Assembly: GCA_017470985.1 (NCBI GenBank)
Contig: JAFUXA010000014.1
Span: forward strand, 62,001 to 126,000
DNA length: 64,000 nt
Direction of reading: 5' to 3'
DNA from: Lachnospiraceae bacterium
GTDB lineage: Bacteria; Bacillota; Clostridia; Lachnospirales; Lachnospiraceae
Shown: in pieces, positions 1-8,379 of the stretch
How positions within the stretch are numbered: position 1 is the stretch's first letter
Layout of the letters: each line of letters begins with the position of its first letter
Program-made: the position numbers and the translations under genes
The notes under the pieces: generated by a model
Seen by the model: the letters and a program-made list of their open reading frames with translations, nothing else
The model's database searches: none
What the model was told of the DNA's origin: nothing

Positions 1-918
1 GTGGTTGATAAGAATGAAATGTATGCATATGGTGATGAAGCTTATGCAATGTACGAGAAGGCTCCTGAGATGATACAGGTGTCTTTCCCTATTGTCAGCG
101 GAGTAATTGCTGACTTTGATAATATGCAGACAATGCTTTTTAGTGCACTTGAAGAGAAGGCAGGAGCTAAATTAAAAGGTGCTGATGTTGTATTAGCTGT
201 TCCAACAGGAATTACTGAAGTAGAGCAGAGAGCATTTTATGAGATTTTCTCTAAATCTAAAATCAAGACACATAGCATTTCTTTATGTGAGAAGCCTCTT
301 GCTACAGCACTTGGAATGGGATTGGATATTACACAACCTACAGGTATTATGGTTGTAGATTTCGGTGCAGATACAACTGAAATATCTGTTATTTCTCTTG
401 GAGGATTGGTTATTACAGAGCTTCTTCCATTTGGTGGAAATCAGTTGGATGAAGCTATTGTGACATATATGAAGCGTAAATTTAATCTGGTCATCGGTAT
501 GAAGACTGCTTGTCAGTTAAAAGAGCAGATTGGTAGTGCTATGCCAGGTAAAACTGATACATATACAGTTGTTGGCCGCGATGTTGTAAGCGGACTTCCA
601 ATTGAGATGGAAGTAAGTGCCAAGACGGTATATGAGGGAATCAAGTCCAATCTTGAATCCCTATGTAATTCAATCAAGATGCTTTTGGAGAAGGTTCCAC
701 CAGAACTTGCCAAGGATGTGGTTCATTCAGGAATTTATCTCTCAGGCGGAAGCTCAAAGATTGATTCCCTTGATGTATTATTCAAGGAAGTAACCAATAT
801 TGATGTAAATATTGCTGACAATGCAGATAATACAGTAGTATTGGGATTGAAAAAGGTCCTTACTGATTCTAAATACAGTAAGTTTGGACATGGTATGAAA
901 CCACGTATTTTCAAATAA
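1..918 (+). CDS. mreB: Rod shape-determining protein MreB (5' partial)
   Basis: Bacterial actin homologue that forms membrane-associated filaments and directs lateral wall synthesis with MreC, MreD, PBP2 and RodA. The frame is open from base 1 and codes for 305 residues, against about 335-340 for the family. The N-terminal first phosphate-binding loop is missing, so the gene begins upstream of the window and the GTG at base 1 is not its start. Visible family features are the second phosphate loop VVDFGADTTEISVISLGG and the adenosine-loop region IYLSGGSSKIDSL near the C-terminus. The gene heads the cluster and mreC follows after 20 bases. Identification is secure from motifs and context. Confidence 0.95.
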   Translation: MVDKNEMYAYGDEAYAMYEKAPEMIQVSFPIVSGVIADFDNMQTMLFSALEEKAGAKLKGADVVLAVPTGITEVEQRAFYEIFSKSKIKTHSISLCEKPLATALGMGLDITQPTGIMVVDFGADTTEISVISLGGLVITELLPFGGNQLDEAIVTYMKRKFNLVIGMKTACQLKEQIGSAMPGKTDTYTVVGRDVVSGLPIEMEVSAKTVYEGIKSNLESLCNSIKMLLEKVPPELAKDVVHSGIYLSGGSSKIDSLDVLFKEVTNIDVNIADNADNTVVLGLKKVLTDSKYSKFGHGMKPRIFK

Positions 919-938
919 TAATTAAGGATTAGAAGAAG

Positions 939-1790
939 ATGAATAGAAAAGGTAATTTTCTGCCAAGTAAATATTTGCTGATTATCCTTTCTGTAGTTTG
1001 TATTATGCTTTTATTTACAAGCTATGCCACTGGATATTCAGGAGAACCATTTAGATCTATTGCCAATTATATATTTGTACCTATGCAAGAGGGTCTGGAC
1101 TATGTGGGAAATGTTATTTCTATCAGTAGTAATGATACCAAGACCAAAGAACAGCTCATTGCAGAAAATGAGAGATTACAGCAACAGGTTGATGAATTAT
1201 CAAATCAATTAACTCAGACTCGTCTGCAGCAATCAGAGTTAGATACCTTACAGGAATTATACAGTCTAAGTCAGACTTATTCTGATTATAAGACTACAGG
1301 AGCTCATGTTATTGCCAAGGGCACCAGCAATTGGTTTAATACATTTACCATTGATAAAGGAAGTGCCGATGGCATTAAGGTAAATATGAATGTAATTGCC
1401 AGCGGTGGATTGGTTGGAATAGTAACTGAAGTTGGCAAGAATTATGCTATTGTTCAATCAATCATTGATGATACAAGCAATGTAAGTACAATGATGTTAT
1501 CTACCAGTGATAATTGTATCACTTCAGGAAATCTTGAGACTATGACTGATTCTGGTTGTATTAAATTCTCCGGATTATCTGATCCTGATGGAAAAATCAA
1601 TGCAGGTGAATCAGTAGTCACTTCGAACATCAGTAGTAAATACATACCAGGATTATTAGTTGGATATGTAACTACCATAACTGATGATGGCAATAATTTG
1701 ACAAAGTCTGGAACAATTACTCCTGTGGCTGATTTTAAACATTTACAGGATGTGCTTGTTATTATGCAATTAAAGGAGACTGGAAAGTGA
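939..1790 (+). CDS. mreC: Rod shape-determining protein MreC
   Basis: Bitopic membrane protein of the elongasome that links MreB filaments to PBP2 outside the membrane. The 283 residues show a short cytoplasmic tail, one membrane helix (about 11-30), a coiled coil (about 66-108, rich in Q, E and L) and a beta-rich C-terminal domain containing GGLVGIVTEVGKN, typical of MreC. The start has AGAAG upstream. Its TGA overlaps the GTG start of mreD by four bases, which implies translational coupling. Confidence 0.95.
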   Translation: MNRKGNFLPSKYLLIILSVVCIMLLFTSYATGYSGEPFRSIANYIFVPMQEGLDYVGNVISISSNDTKTKEQLIAENERLQQQVDELSNQLTQTRLQQSELDTLQELYSLSQTYSDYKTTGAHVIAKGTSNWFNTFTIDKGSADGIKVNMNVIASGGLVGIVTEVGKNYAIVQSIIDDTSNVSTMMLSTSDNCITSGNLETMTDSGCIKFSGLSDPDGKINAGESVVTSNISSKYIPGLLVGYVTTITDDGNNLTKSGTITPVADFKHLQDVLVIMQLKETGK

Positions 1791-2326
1791 TAGAGATTAA
1801 AGATGTTATAAAATACATTATTTCAATTATAGTCATAATATTTGTAGCATTTCTTTTACAGACATCCGTGTTTCCTGGCTTGAAATTAGCATCTGTAACA
1901 CCTAATTTTCTTGTGGCAATTACAGCTACTTATGGTTTGATTCGCGGTAGAACACAGGGCATGAGTGTTGGATTTGCCTGCGGAATAGTTTTAGATTTCT
2001 TCAGTGGTTATTATTTGGGCTTTTATGCCTTGATCTTTTTATATTTAGGTTTCTTGAGTGGGTTATTTAAGAAATGGTTTTTCGGTGATGATTTTAAACT
2101 TCCAATGTTTCTTATAGGAATTATTGATATAGTTTATGGAACTGTTATTTATTTTATATTCTTTTTCATTCGTGGTGATTATTCCTTTGGCTTCTATTTT
2201 ATGAATGTAATAATGCCAGAGGCTGTATATACACTTATTGTTGGAATATTTGTATATTATATTATCTTAAAGATAAACACCAGATTGGATAAGAGTCAAA
2301 GCAGGAGTACTAGAAGAATTGTTTGA
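1787..2326 (+). CDS. mreD: Rod shape-determining protein MreD
   Basis: Small multi-spanning membrane protein of the elongation complex. The 179 residues are strongly hydrophobic with about five predicted helices, and include the FPGLKLASVTPNFLV segment usual in MreD. The GTG start lies inside the mreC stop (GTGA overlap), with AAAGGAG upstream. The C-terminus overlaps the TTG start of the PBP2 gene by eight bases, so the four mre/mrd genes form one coupled unit. Sequence conservation in MreD is low, and context carries much of the weight. Confidence 0.9.
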   Translation: MIEIKDVIKYIISIIVIIFVAFLLQTSVFPGLKLASVTPNFLVAITATYGLIRGRTQGMSVGFACGIVLDFFSGYYLGFYALIFLYLGFLSGLFKKWFFGDDFKLPMFLIGIIDIVYGTVIYFIFFFIRGDYSFGFYFMNVIMPEAVYTLIVGIFVYYIILKINTRLDKSQSRSTRRIV

Positions 2327-5168
2327 TGAATTTAAAGATTTTATATTAAGTAAATTAGAAAATAGAACCAAAGTAGTATTTGCTGTATTTGTTGTTTTTT
2401 CTGTTTTATTGATTTTTAGACTTTTCATTTTACAGATTGTAAAAGGCCAGGCATATCAGGATAATTATGATTTGACCGTAGAGAAGAAGGAAAGTATACC
2501 AGCTACTAGAGGTCGAATATATGACAGAAATGGACAGCTTCTGGCATATAATGAATTGGCTTATGCTGTAACAATAGAAGATAGTGGTACTTATGATGAT
2601 ACTGAGGAGAAGAACAAAGCTTTAAATACTGAAATAGCTGATATTATTACCAACTTAGAAAAGAACGGTGATGCTATTGATGATGAATTCGGTATTACCA
2701 GAAATTCTAATGGTTCATATGAATATACCAGTTCATCAAATACTGCCATCAATAAATTTCGTGCTGATATATTCGGTTATGCCAATGTGGACGATTTGAA
2801 ATACAATGATAAGTTAAATATTGATGAGTCTACTATATCTGCTAGTGATTTGATGGAATATTTAATGGGTGAGAATAAATATGATATTCCTACATCCTAT
2901 GATGATGAACTTAGATATAAGATTTGTATTGTGAGATATAATATTTCACAGAACAGCTATAAGAAATATATTGCTACAACAATTGCAAGTTCAGTAAGCG
3001 ATGCCAGTGTTGCATATATTAAGGAAAATATTAATACATTAACAGGTGTGGATGTTGAAGAGAAATCCATTAGAAAATATGTGGATAGTGAATATTTCGC
3101 TCATATTATTGGATATACTGGTACGATTTCTACATCTGAATATGAAGAGTTATCCAAGGATGATGAGAATGTTGAATTATCAGATGTGATTGGTAAATCT
3201 GGTATTGAACAGTATATGAACAAATATTTATCAGGAACCAAGGGTGCTCAGACGGTATATGTAGATAATGTGGGTAGTATTATTGAGGTATCTGATTATA
3301 CTGAAGCTGTTCCTGGAAATGATGTATATCTGTCAATTGACAAGGATTTACAGGTTGCTGCTTACAATGCATTGGAGAAGGAGATTGCAAGTATATTGTA
3401 TTCTAAGATTTCCAATGTAAAGACTGCAGGAACAACAGCTGATGAGTCAGATATTATTATTCCAGTGTATGATGTATATTATTCTTTCATAAACAACGGA
3501 TTAATTGATACATCTCATTTTGAGTCGGGAGATGCTACTGCTACAGAGAAATCTATATTAAATGCATATAATGACAAGGAAGCTTCAGTTCTGGCTGAAC
3601 TGAATAATCAGTTGAAGCAGGCAAATGGCACTGTATATAATCAGTTACCAAAGGAATATCAAGAGTATTCAACTTATATTGTCACAAAACTGAAATCTGA
3701 AGGGATATTTGATTCAGATAAGATTGATTCTTCTGATGAGAAACAGATTCAGTGGACTAATGAGAATTTAAGCATCAATGATTATTTGAAATATGCTATT
3801 GAAAATAACTGGATTGATATTACCAAATTCACTCAGAAGTCCAAGTATGAGGACACTGATGAGATTTATAATTCTCTCGTTGATTTCGTCCTTGAGGCAC
3901 TAAAAAGTGATACTAAATTTGAGAAATTAGTATATAAATATGTGATCCAGCAGGATATTGTAACAGGTAATGAATTATGTGCTTTGTTATATGAGCAGGG
4001 GGTGCTGCCTGAGGATGAAAAAACTCATGACGCTTTGCTCAGTGGTGGTATTTCTGCTTACGGTTTCGTACTTGATAAGATCAAGAATCTGGAACTTACT
4101 CCTGGCCAATTGGCTTTGGATCCTTGTTCAGGTTCAGTTGTTGTAGTAAATCCCAAGAATGGTGATTTACTAGCTTGTGTATCCTATCCGGGTTATGACA
4201 ACAATAAATTGGCCAACAATGTTGACTCAAAATACTATGCTTATTTGAATACCAGCTTGTCAAATCCATTATACAATTATGCTACGCAGCAGAGAACGGC
4301 TCCGGGTTCAACCTACAAAATTGTAAGTTCCTTTGCCGGCCTTGAAAATGGTGTTATTGACACATCTACATTGATTAATGATGAAGGTGTATTTGAAAAG
4401 GTTAGTAATAAACCTAAATGTTGGGCTTATCCAAGCAACCATGGAGAAATAAATGTATCTTCTGCTTTGCGTTTCTCTTGTAACTATTTCTTCTACGAAG
4501 TAGGTTATAGATTGGCAGGCGGAGATAATAATTATAATGATGAAGCAGGTATTAAAAAGATTGCAACTTATGCATCATTATTTGGATTGGATTCCAAAAC
4601 TGGAATTGAAATTCAGGAGAATACCCCTGAAATTGCTACAGAATATCCTGTAATGGCAGCTATTGGACAGTCAAACAACAACTATACAACTGTATCTCTT
4701 GGAAGATATATTGCAGCTGTTGCAAACCGAGGCAAGGTATATAATTTAACACTTTTGGATCATGTGGAGAATTCTGCAACCAAAGAAGTGTTAGAATCTT
4801 ATGCTCCATCTATCAAAAATGAGATTAATACGATTTCTAATAATGAATGGAATGCTGTAAATGATGGTTTGAGACAGGTAGTAGAAGATCTGAGTGCATT
4901 TGACAATGTAAACTATCAGGCTGCAGGTAAGACCGGAACAGCTCAGCAGGTTCATACCAGACCTAACCATGCGCTGTTTGTCGGATATGCACCATATAAC
5001 AATCCTGAAATTGCAATTGCAACTCGTATTGCTTATGGTTATAGTTCAGGAAATGCTGCACTGGTTTCTTCTCAGGTTATGTCTTACTACTTTGGTGAGG
5101 CATCTTTGGATGATATTAAACAGGGTAATGTGGGAAATATTACCACCACCAACTCTGTTACTGATTAA
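2319..5168 (+). CDS. mrdA: Penicillin-binding protein 2 (class B), with a large insert
   Basis: Monofunctional D,D-transpeptidase that crosslinks peptidoglycan during elongation, partnered with RodA. At 949 residues it is about 250-300 longer than usual PBP2. Features in order: membrane helix (about 19-40), N-terminal pedestal with ATRGRIYDRNG, SIDKDLQ near 339, then an Asp/Glu/Ser/Lys-rich insert from about 350 to 600, then the transpeptidase domain. Catalytic motifs are S664-T-Y-K667, S720-C-N722 and K871-T-G-T. The TTG start overlaps mreD and has AGGAG upstream. All catalytic motifs are intact, so the insert adds to the enzyme rather than breaking it. Its role is unknown. Confidence 0.95.
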   Translation: MFDEFKDFILSKLENRTKVVFAVFVVFSVLLIFRLFILQIVKGQAYQDNYDLTVEKKESIPATRGRIYDRNGQLLAYNELAYAVTIEDSGTYDDTEEKNKALNTEIADIITNLEKNGDAIDDEFGITRNSNGSYEYTSSSNTAINKFRADIFGYANVDDLKYNDKLNIDESTISASDLMEYLMGENKYDIPTSYDDELRYKICIVRYNISQNSYKKYIATTIASSVSDASVAYIKENINTLTGVDVEEKSIRKYVDSEYFAHIIGYTGTISTSEYEELSKDDENVELSDVIGKSGIEQYMNKYLSGTKGAQTVYVDNVGSIIEVSDYTEAVPGNDVYLSIDKDLQVAAYNALEKEIASILYSKISNVKTAGTTADESDIIIPVYDVYYSFINNGLIDTSHFESGDATATEKSILNAYNDKEASVLAELNNQLKQANGTVYNQLPKEYQEYSTYIVTKLKSEGIFDSDKIDSSDEKQIQWTNENLSINDYLKYAIENNWIDITKFTQKSKYEDTDEIYNSLVDFVLEALKSDTKFEKLVYKYVIQQDIVTGNELCALLYEQGVLPEDEKTHDALLSGGISAYGFVLDKIKNLELTPGQLALDPCSGSVVVVNPKNGDLLACVSYPGYDNNKLANNVDSKYYAYLNTSLSNPLYNYATQQRTAPGSTYKIVSSFAGLENGVIDTSTLINDEGVFEKVSNKPKCWAYPSNHGEINVSSALRFSCNYFFYEVGYRLAGGDNNYNDEAGIKKIATYASLFGLDSKTGIEIQENTPEIATEYPVMAAIGQSNNNYTTVSLGRYIAAVANRGKVYNLTLLDHVENSATKEVLESYAPSIKNEINTISNNEWNAVNDGLRQVVEDLSAFDNVNYQAAGKTGTAQQVHTRPNHALFVGYAPYNNPEIAIATRIAYGYSSGNAALVSSQVMSYYFGEASLDDIKQGNVGNITTTNSVTD

Positions 5169-5186
5169 TATAAATTAGAGGCAATT

Positions 5187-5858
5187 ATGGAAAACTCAGT
5201 AGTTATTAAAAGCAATCAAAATGGAATAACCTTGATTTTAGATCCTGACTTAGATTTCGAGCAGTTGGTGCGTGATATATGTGCTAAATTTGCCAATAAT
5301 CGCAGATTCTTTGGTCAGGTGGAAATGGTTTTGGAAATTGAAGGACGAGATGTGTCCGGTCGAGAAGCGGCTGTTATAGCTGAAGCTATTCAGCTTAATT
5401 CCGATATTACCATTCCATTGATTATGGAGAAGAACGAATTAAAGGATAAGCGCATGATGGAGATGGCAGATCGTTTCTATTATGACAGCGTATATGATAA
5501 TGCCAAGATTATCAGAGGTTCCATAGGAAATGATAAGAAAATAACTTCTGATGGAAGTATTGTAATTCTTGGAGATGTAAAAGCTAAAGGAAGAGTTGAA
5601 GCCGCAGGGAATATTATTGTATTCGGTACGGTCTATGGAGAAGTTCATGCCGGTTATCCCGATAATAATTCCTGCTATATCATAGCCAATACTATTGAAG
5701 CTGATGAAGTCTCAGTTGGCAAATATAGAGGTTCTAGTGAGCCAAAGAAGAAATTATTTCAAAAGAATAATAAGACAGATCCTATTGTAGCAGCAGTATG
5801 GAGCAAGAAACTTATATGCGAATCTATGTCAATGGGTCTGATTAAGCGCTTGAATTAA
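5187..5858 (+). CDS. minC: Septum site-determining protein MinC
   Basis: Inhibitor of FtsZ polymerisation. It normally works with MinD, which recruits it to the membrane. The 223 residues show an N-terminal alpha/beta domain (about 1-100) and the right-handed beta-helical C-terminal domain with GSIVILGDVKAKGRVEAAGN and GTVYGEVHAG, diagnostic of MinC. The usual RSGQ motif before the helix reads RGSIGNDKKI. In related genomes minD and minE commonly follow minC in this cluster. Here rodA begins 14 bases after the stop and no min gene lies elsewhere in the window. The ATG start is preceded by TAGAGG. Confidence 0.92.
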   Translation: MENSVVIKSNQNGITLILDPDLDFEQLVRDICAKFANNRRFFGQVEMVLEIEGRDVSGREAAVIAEAIQLNSDITIPLIMEKNELKDKRMMEMADRFYYDSVYDNAKIIRGSIGNDKKITSDGSIVILGDVKAKGRVEAAGNIIVFGTVYGEVHAGYPDNNSCYIIANTIEADEVSVGKYRGSSEPKKKLFQKNNKTDPIVAAVWSKKLICESMSMGLIKRLN

Positions 5859-5872
5859 AGGAAGCTTATATT

Positions 5873-6985
5873 ATGATATTATTAAAGACATACAAATTAA
5901 AAAATGTTAATTTTAAATTGATTGTATCTGTTATAGCCATAACCATTCTGGGAATTCTGATTATCGGAAGTGCTAATCCTGATTTTCAGAACAAGCAGAT
6001 TATTGGAATGGTTCTTGGAATAATTGTAATGGTGGCTGTGGCCCTGGTGGATTATGATTTTGTATTACAATTCAGTTGGGTATATTATTTTATAGTAAAT
6101 GCTTTGCTGGTGTTGGTTTTGCTTATTGGTAAAAGCGTTGGTGGAGCTACACGATGGATTGAAGTCGGAATTCGTTTCCAGCCTTCAGAATTAGGTAAGG
6201 TGCTGTTGATATTATTTTTCGCAGCATATTTGACACAGCATGAAGATGAAATTACAGATAGAATATTTATTGTAAAAACAGCAGCGATTGCTGCTATACC
6301 TTTGGCTCTTATTTTGAAGGAGCCTGATTTGTCAACTACAATAGTTACATTTCTTATAATGGCCAGCCTGTTATTTATTACAGGATTAAGCTATAAACTG
6401 GTTGGTATATGCCTGGCTATTGGAGTTCCTTTTATTGCTGCAATAATAATTCTTGTATTGCAATTCGGAGAGTCTATATTTGGCTCTCATGCATATCAGG
6501 CCCGTAGAATTCTGGCTTGGCTTAGACCTGAGGATTATCCTCAATATGCATATCAGCAACAGAATTCCATAATGGCTATTGGTTCTGGACAGTTCCTGGG
6601 TAAAGGCTTGGGAAATGATAGTGCAGAATCCGTAAAAAACGGTAATTATATATCAGAGCCACAGACTGACTTTATCTTTGCAGTAGCAGGAGAGGAGCTT
6701 GGATTTATCGGTTCTGTTATAATTATATTATTATTGCTTTATATAACATATCAATGTATAGAGGTTTCCAAGAAAGCCAAGGATCTGTCAGGCAGACTTA
6801 TCTGTATTGGAATGGCTGCATTAATTGGTTTCCAGAGTTTTGTAAATATCTGTGTTGTAACAGGATTAATGCCAAATACCGGATTACCTCTGCCATTTGT
6901 AAGTTATGGTTTGACATCTCTCGTAACCTTATATGCAGGGTTAGGATTTGTTTTAAATGTAGGTTTACAGCCTAAGAAATATTAA
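5873..6985 (+). CDS. rodA: Elongation-specific peptidoglycan glycosyltransferase RodA (SEDS)
   Basis: SEDS-family polymerase that makes glycan strands from lipid II together with PBP2. The 370 residues form about ten membrane helices. Family signatures include FQPSELGKVLLILFFAAYL, the catalytic-loop region KNGNYISEPQTDFIFAVAGEELG, and PLPFVSYGLTSL near the C-terminus. AAAGGAAG lies at a good distance from the ATG. Its place beside mrdA assigns it to elongation, in contrast to the FtsW-like paralogue at 54640-55959. Confidence 0.96.
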   Translation: MILLKTYKLKNVNFKLIVSVIAITILGILIIGSANPDFQNKQIIGMVLGIIVMVAVALVDYDFVLQFSWVYYFIVNALLVLVLLIGKSVGGATRWIEVGIRFQPSELGKVLLILFFAAYLTQHEDEITDRIFIVKTAAIAAIPLALILKEPDLSTTIVTFLIMASLLFITGLSYKLVGICLAIGVPFIAAIIILVLQFGESIFGSHAYQARRILAWLRPEDYPQYAYQQQNSIMAIGSGQFLGKGLGNDSAESVKNGNYISEPQTDFIFAVAGEELGFIGSVIIILLLLYITYQCIEVSKKAKDLSGRLICIGMAALIGFQSFVNICVVTGLMPNTGLPLPFVSYGLTSLVTLYAGLGFVLNVGLQPKKY

Positions 6986-7005
6986 GATTAAGGGGGCTTA
7001 CTATA

Positions 7006-7401
7006 ATGAATATTGGATTAGTAGCACATGATTCAAAAAAGAAATTAATGCAGAATTTCTGTATAGCATACAGAGGTATTTTGAGTAAAAACGATTTGTT
7101 TGCTACTGGAACTACCGGTAGATTAATCGAGGAAGTGACCAATCTGTCAGTACATAAATATTTAGCAGGACATTTGGGTGGTACACAGCAATTAGGTGCT
7201 CAGATTGAACATAACGAGATTGACTTAGTTATTTTTCTTCGTGATCCGCTTACAGTAAAATCTCATGAGCCGGATGTAAATAATATTGTCAAAATCTGTG
7301 ATGCCAATAACATACCTTTGGCTACAAATTTAGCAACAGCCGAATTGCTAATTAAGTCTTTGGATAGAGGAGACCTTGAGTGGCGTGAAATGTATAAATA
7401 A
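7006..7401 (+). CDS. mgsA: Methylglyoxal synthase family protein, catalytic Asp replaced
   Basis: Family enzymes convert dihydroxyacetone phosphate to methylglyoxal plus phosphate. The 131 residues match the family along their length: LVAHDSKKK (His8), TGTTGRL, IFLRDPL, SHEPDV and NIPLATNLATAE. In the phosphate-loop motif, E. coli reads SGPMGGDQQ with Asp71 as the proposed catalytic base. This protein reads AGHLGGTQQ, with Thr60 in the Asp position. The residues equivalent to E. coli Asp91, His98 and Asp101 are kept. It may be inactive, altered, or a lineage variant. Its place after rodA is conserved in relatives. Strong RBS, and it overlaps the next gene. Confidence 0.88.
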   Translation: MNIGLVAHDSKKKLMQNFCIAYRGILSKNDLFATGTTGRLIEEVTNLSVHKYLAGHLGGTQQLGAQIEHNEIDLVIFLRDPLTVKSHEPDVNNIVKICDANNIPLATNLATAELLIKSLDRGDLEWREMYK

Positions 7402-8368
7402 ATTTATATCTATTGCTTTAATTGCTATTCTCACCATGTCATTTTGGGGATGTGGCAAGAAGACAGAGACAACATATCAACTTGAGGCAACTTCAGCTGC
7501 CTATGGCCTGGTAAATGCTCCTCAGGAGGATTTAATAAGATTCTTTGGAGATGATAAATGTATTACTGCAGAGGATAATTTTGGATTGAATCAGGTGGAT
7601 TCACAGGTTGCAGGCGGTGGTGGTGTATTTAATCTGTCCACCAAAGAAGTATGCTATGCCCAGAATATCTATGACAAAATGTATCCTGCTAGTACAACCA
7701 AAATATTAACTGCTTTGGTTGCACTTGAGTATGGAGACTTAAATCAGATGATTACTGTCAGTGAATATGCTGCTGATCAGGATTCTGATTCATCTGTTGC
7801 CAATCTAAAAGCCGGAGATGTTATGTCACTACAGGATTTATTATATGGTCTTATGCTTCGAAGCGGAAATGATGCAGCTATTGCAATTGCAGAAGGTATT
7901 TCTGGAAGTGTGGAAGAATTTGCCAAGTTAATGAATCAAAAAGCAGCGTCTCTTGGAGCTACTCATTCACATTTTGTAACTCCACATGGTCTTCATGAAG
8001 ATGATCATTATACAACTATTTATGATATGTATCTGATTACATCTGAAGCTATTAAAAATGAGACATTTGTAAATATTATATCAACTGCAACTTATGACAC
8101 CAGTTATTCTACTGTAAATGGGGAAGCTAAAACTCAGACATGGAATAATACTAATCACTATCTGCTGGGCACTTCAAAAGCTCCAGAAGGTTTCACAGTT
8201 GTAGGCGGTAAAACAGGTACAACCTATGAGGCGGGATATTGTCTTGTATTATATAGCAAAAATTCAGCAGGACAGGATATCATATCCATTGTCTACAACG
8301 CTGATTGCGCCTTGAATTTATATTATTTAATGAACGAATTGCTCTATACTTTTGCAGAGCCTAAATAA
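7385..8368 (+). CDS. D-alanyl-D-alanine carboxypeptidase (peptidase S11, DacA/PBP5 type)
   Basis: Low-molecular-weight penicillin-binding protein that trims the terminal D-Ala from peptidoglycan stems. Motifs counted from GTG 7385 are S103-T-T-K106, S160-G-N162 and K276-T-G278. The N-terminus is a signal sequence ending SFWGCGKK, which resembles a lipobox, so it is probably a lipoprotein on the outer face of the membrane. An in-frame TTG at 7376 would add three residues but sits only two bases from AGGAGA, so I prefer GTG 7385, which is 11 bases away. The gene overlaps mgsA by 17 bases. The C-terminal beta domain of classical PBP5 appears absent or very short. Confidence 0.9.
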   Translation: MKCINKFISIALIAILTMSFWGCGKKTETTYQLEATSAAYGLVNAPQEDLIRFFGDDKCITAEDNFGLNQVDSQVAGGGGVFNLSTKEVCYAQNIYDKMYPASTTKILTALVALEYGDLNQMITVSEYAADQDSDSSVANLKAGDVMSLQDLLYGLMLRSGNDAAIAIAEGISGSVEEFAKLMNQKAASLGATHSHFVTPHGLHEDDHYTTIYDMYLITSEAIKNETFVNIISTATYDTSYSTVNGEAKTQTWNNTNHYLLGTSKAPEGFTVVGGKTGTTYEAGYCLVLYSKNSAGQDIISIVYNADCALNLYYLMNELLYTFAEPK

Positions 8369-8379
8369 CGGAGAGAGTA

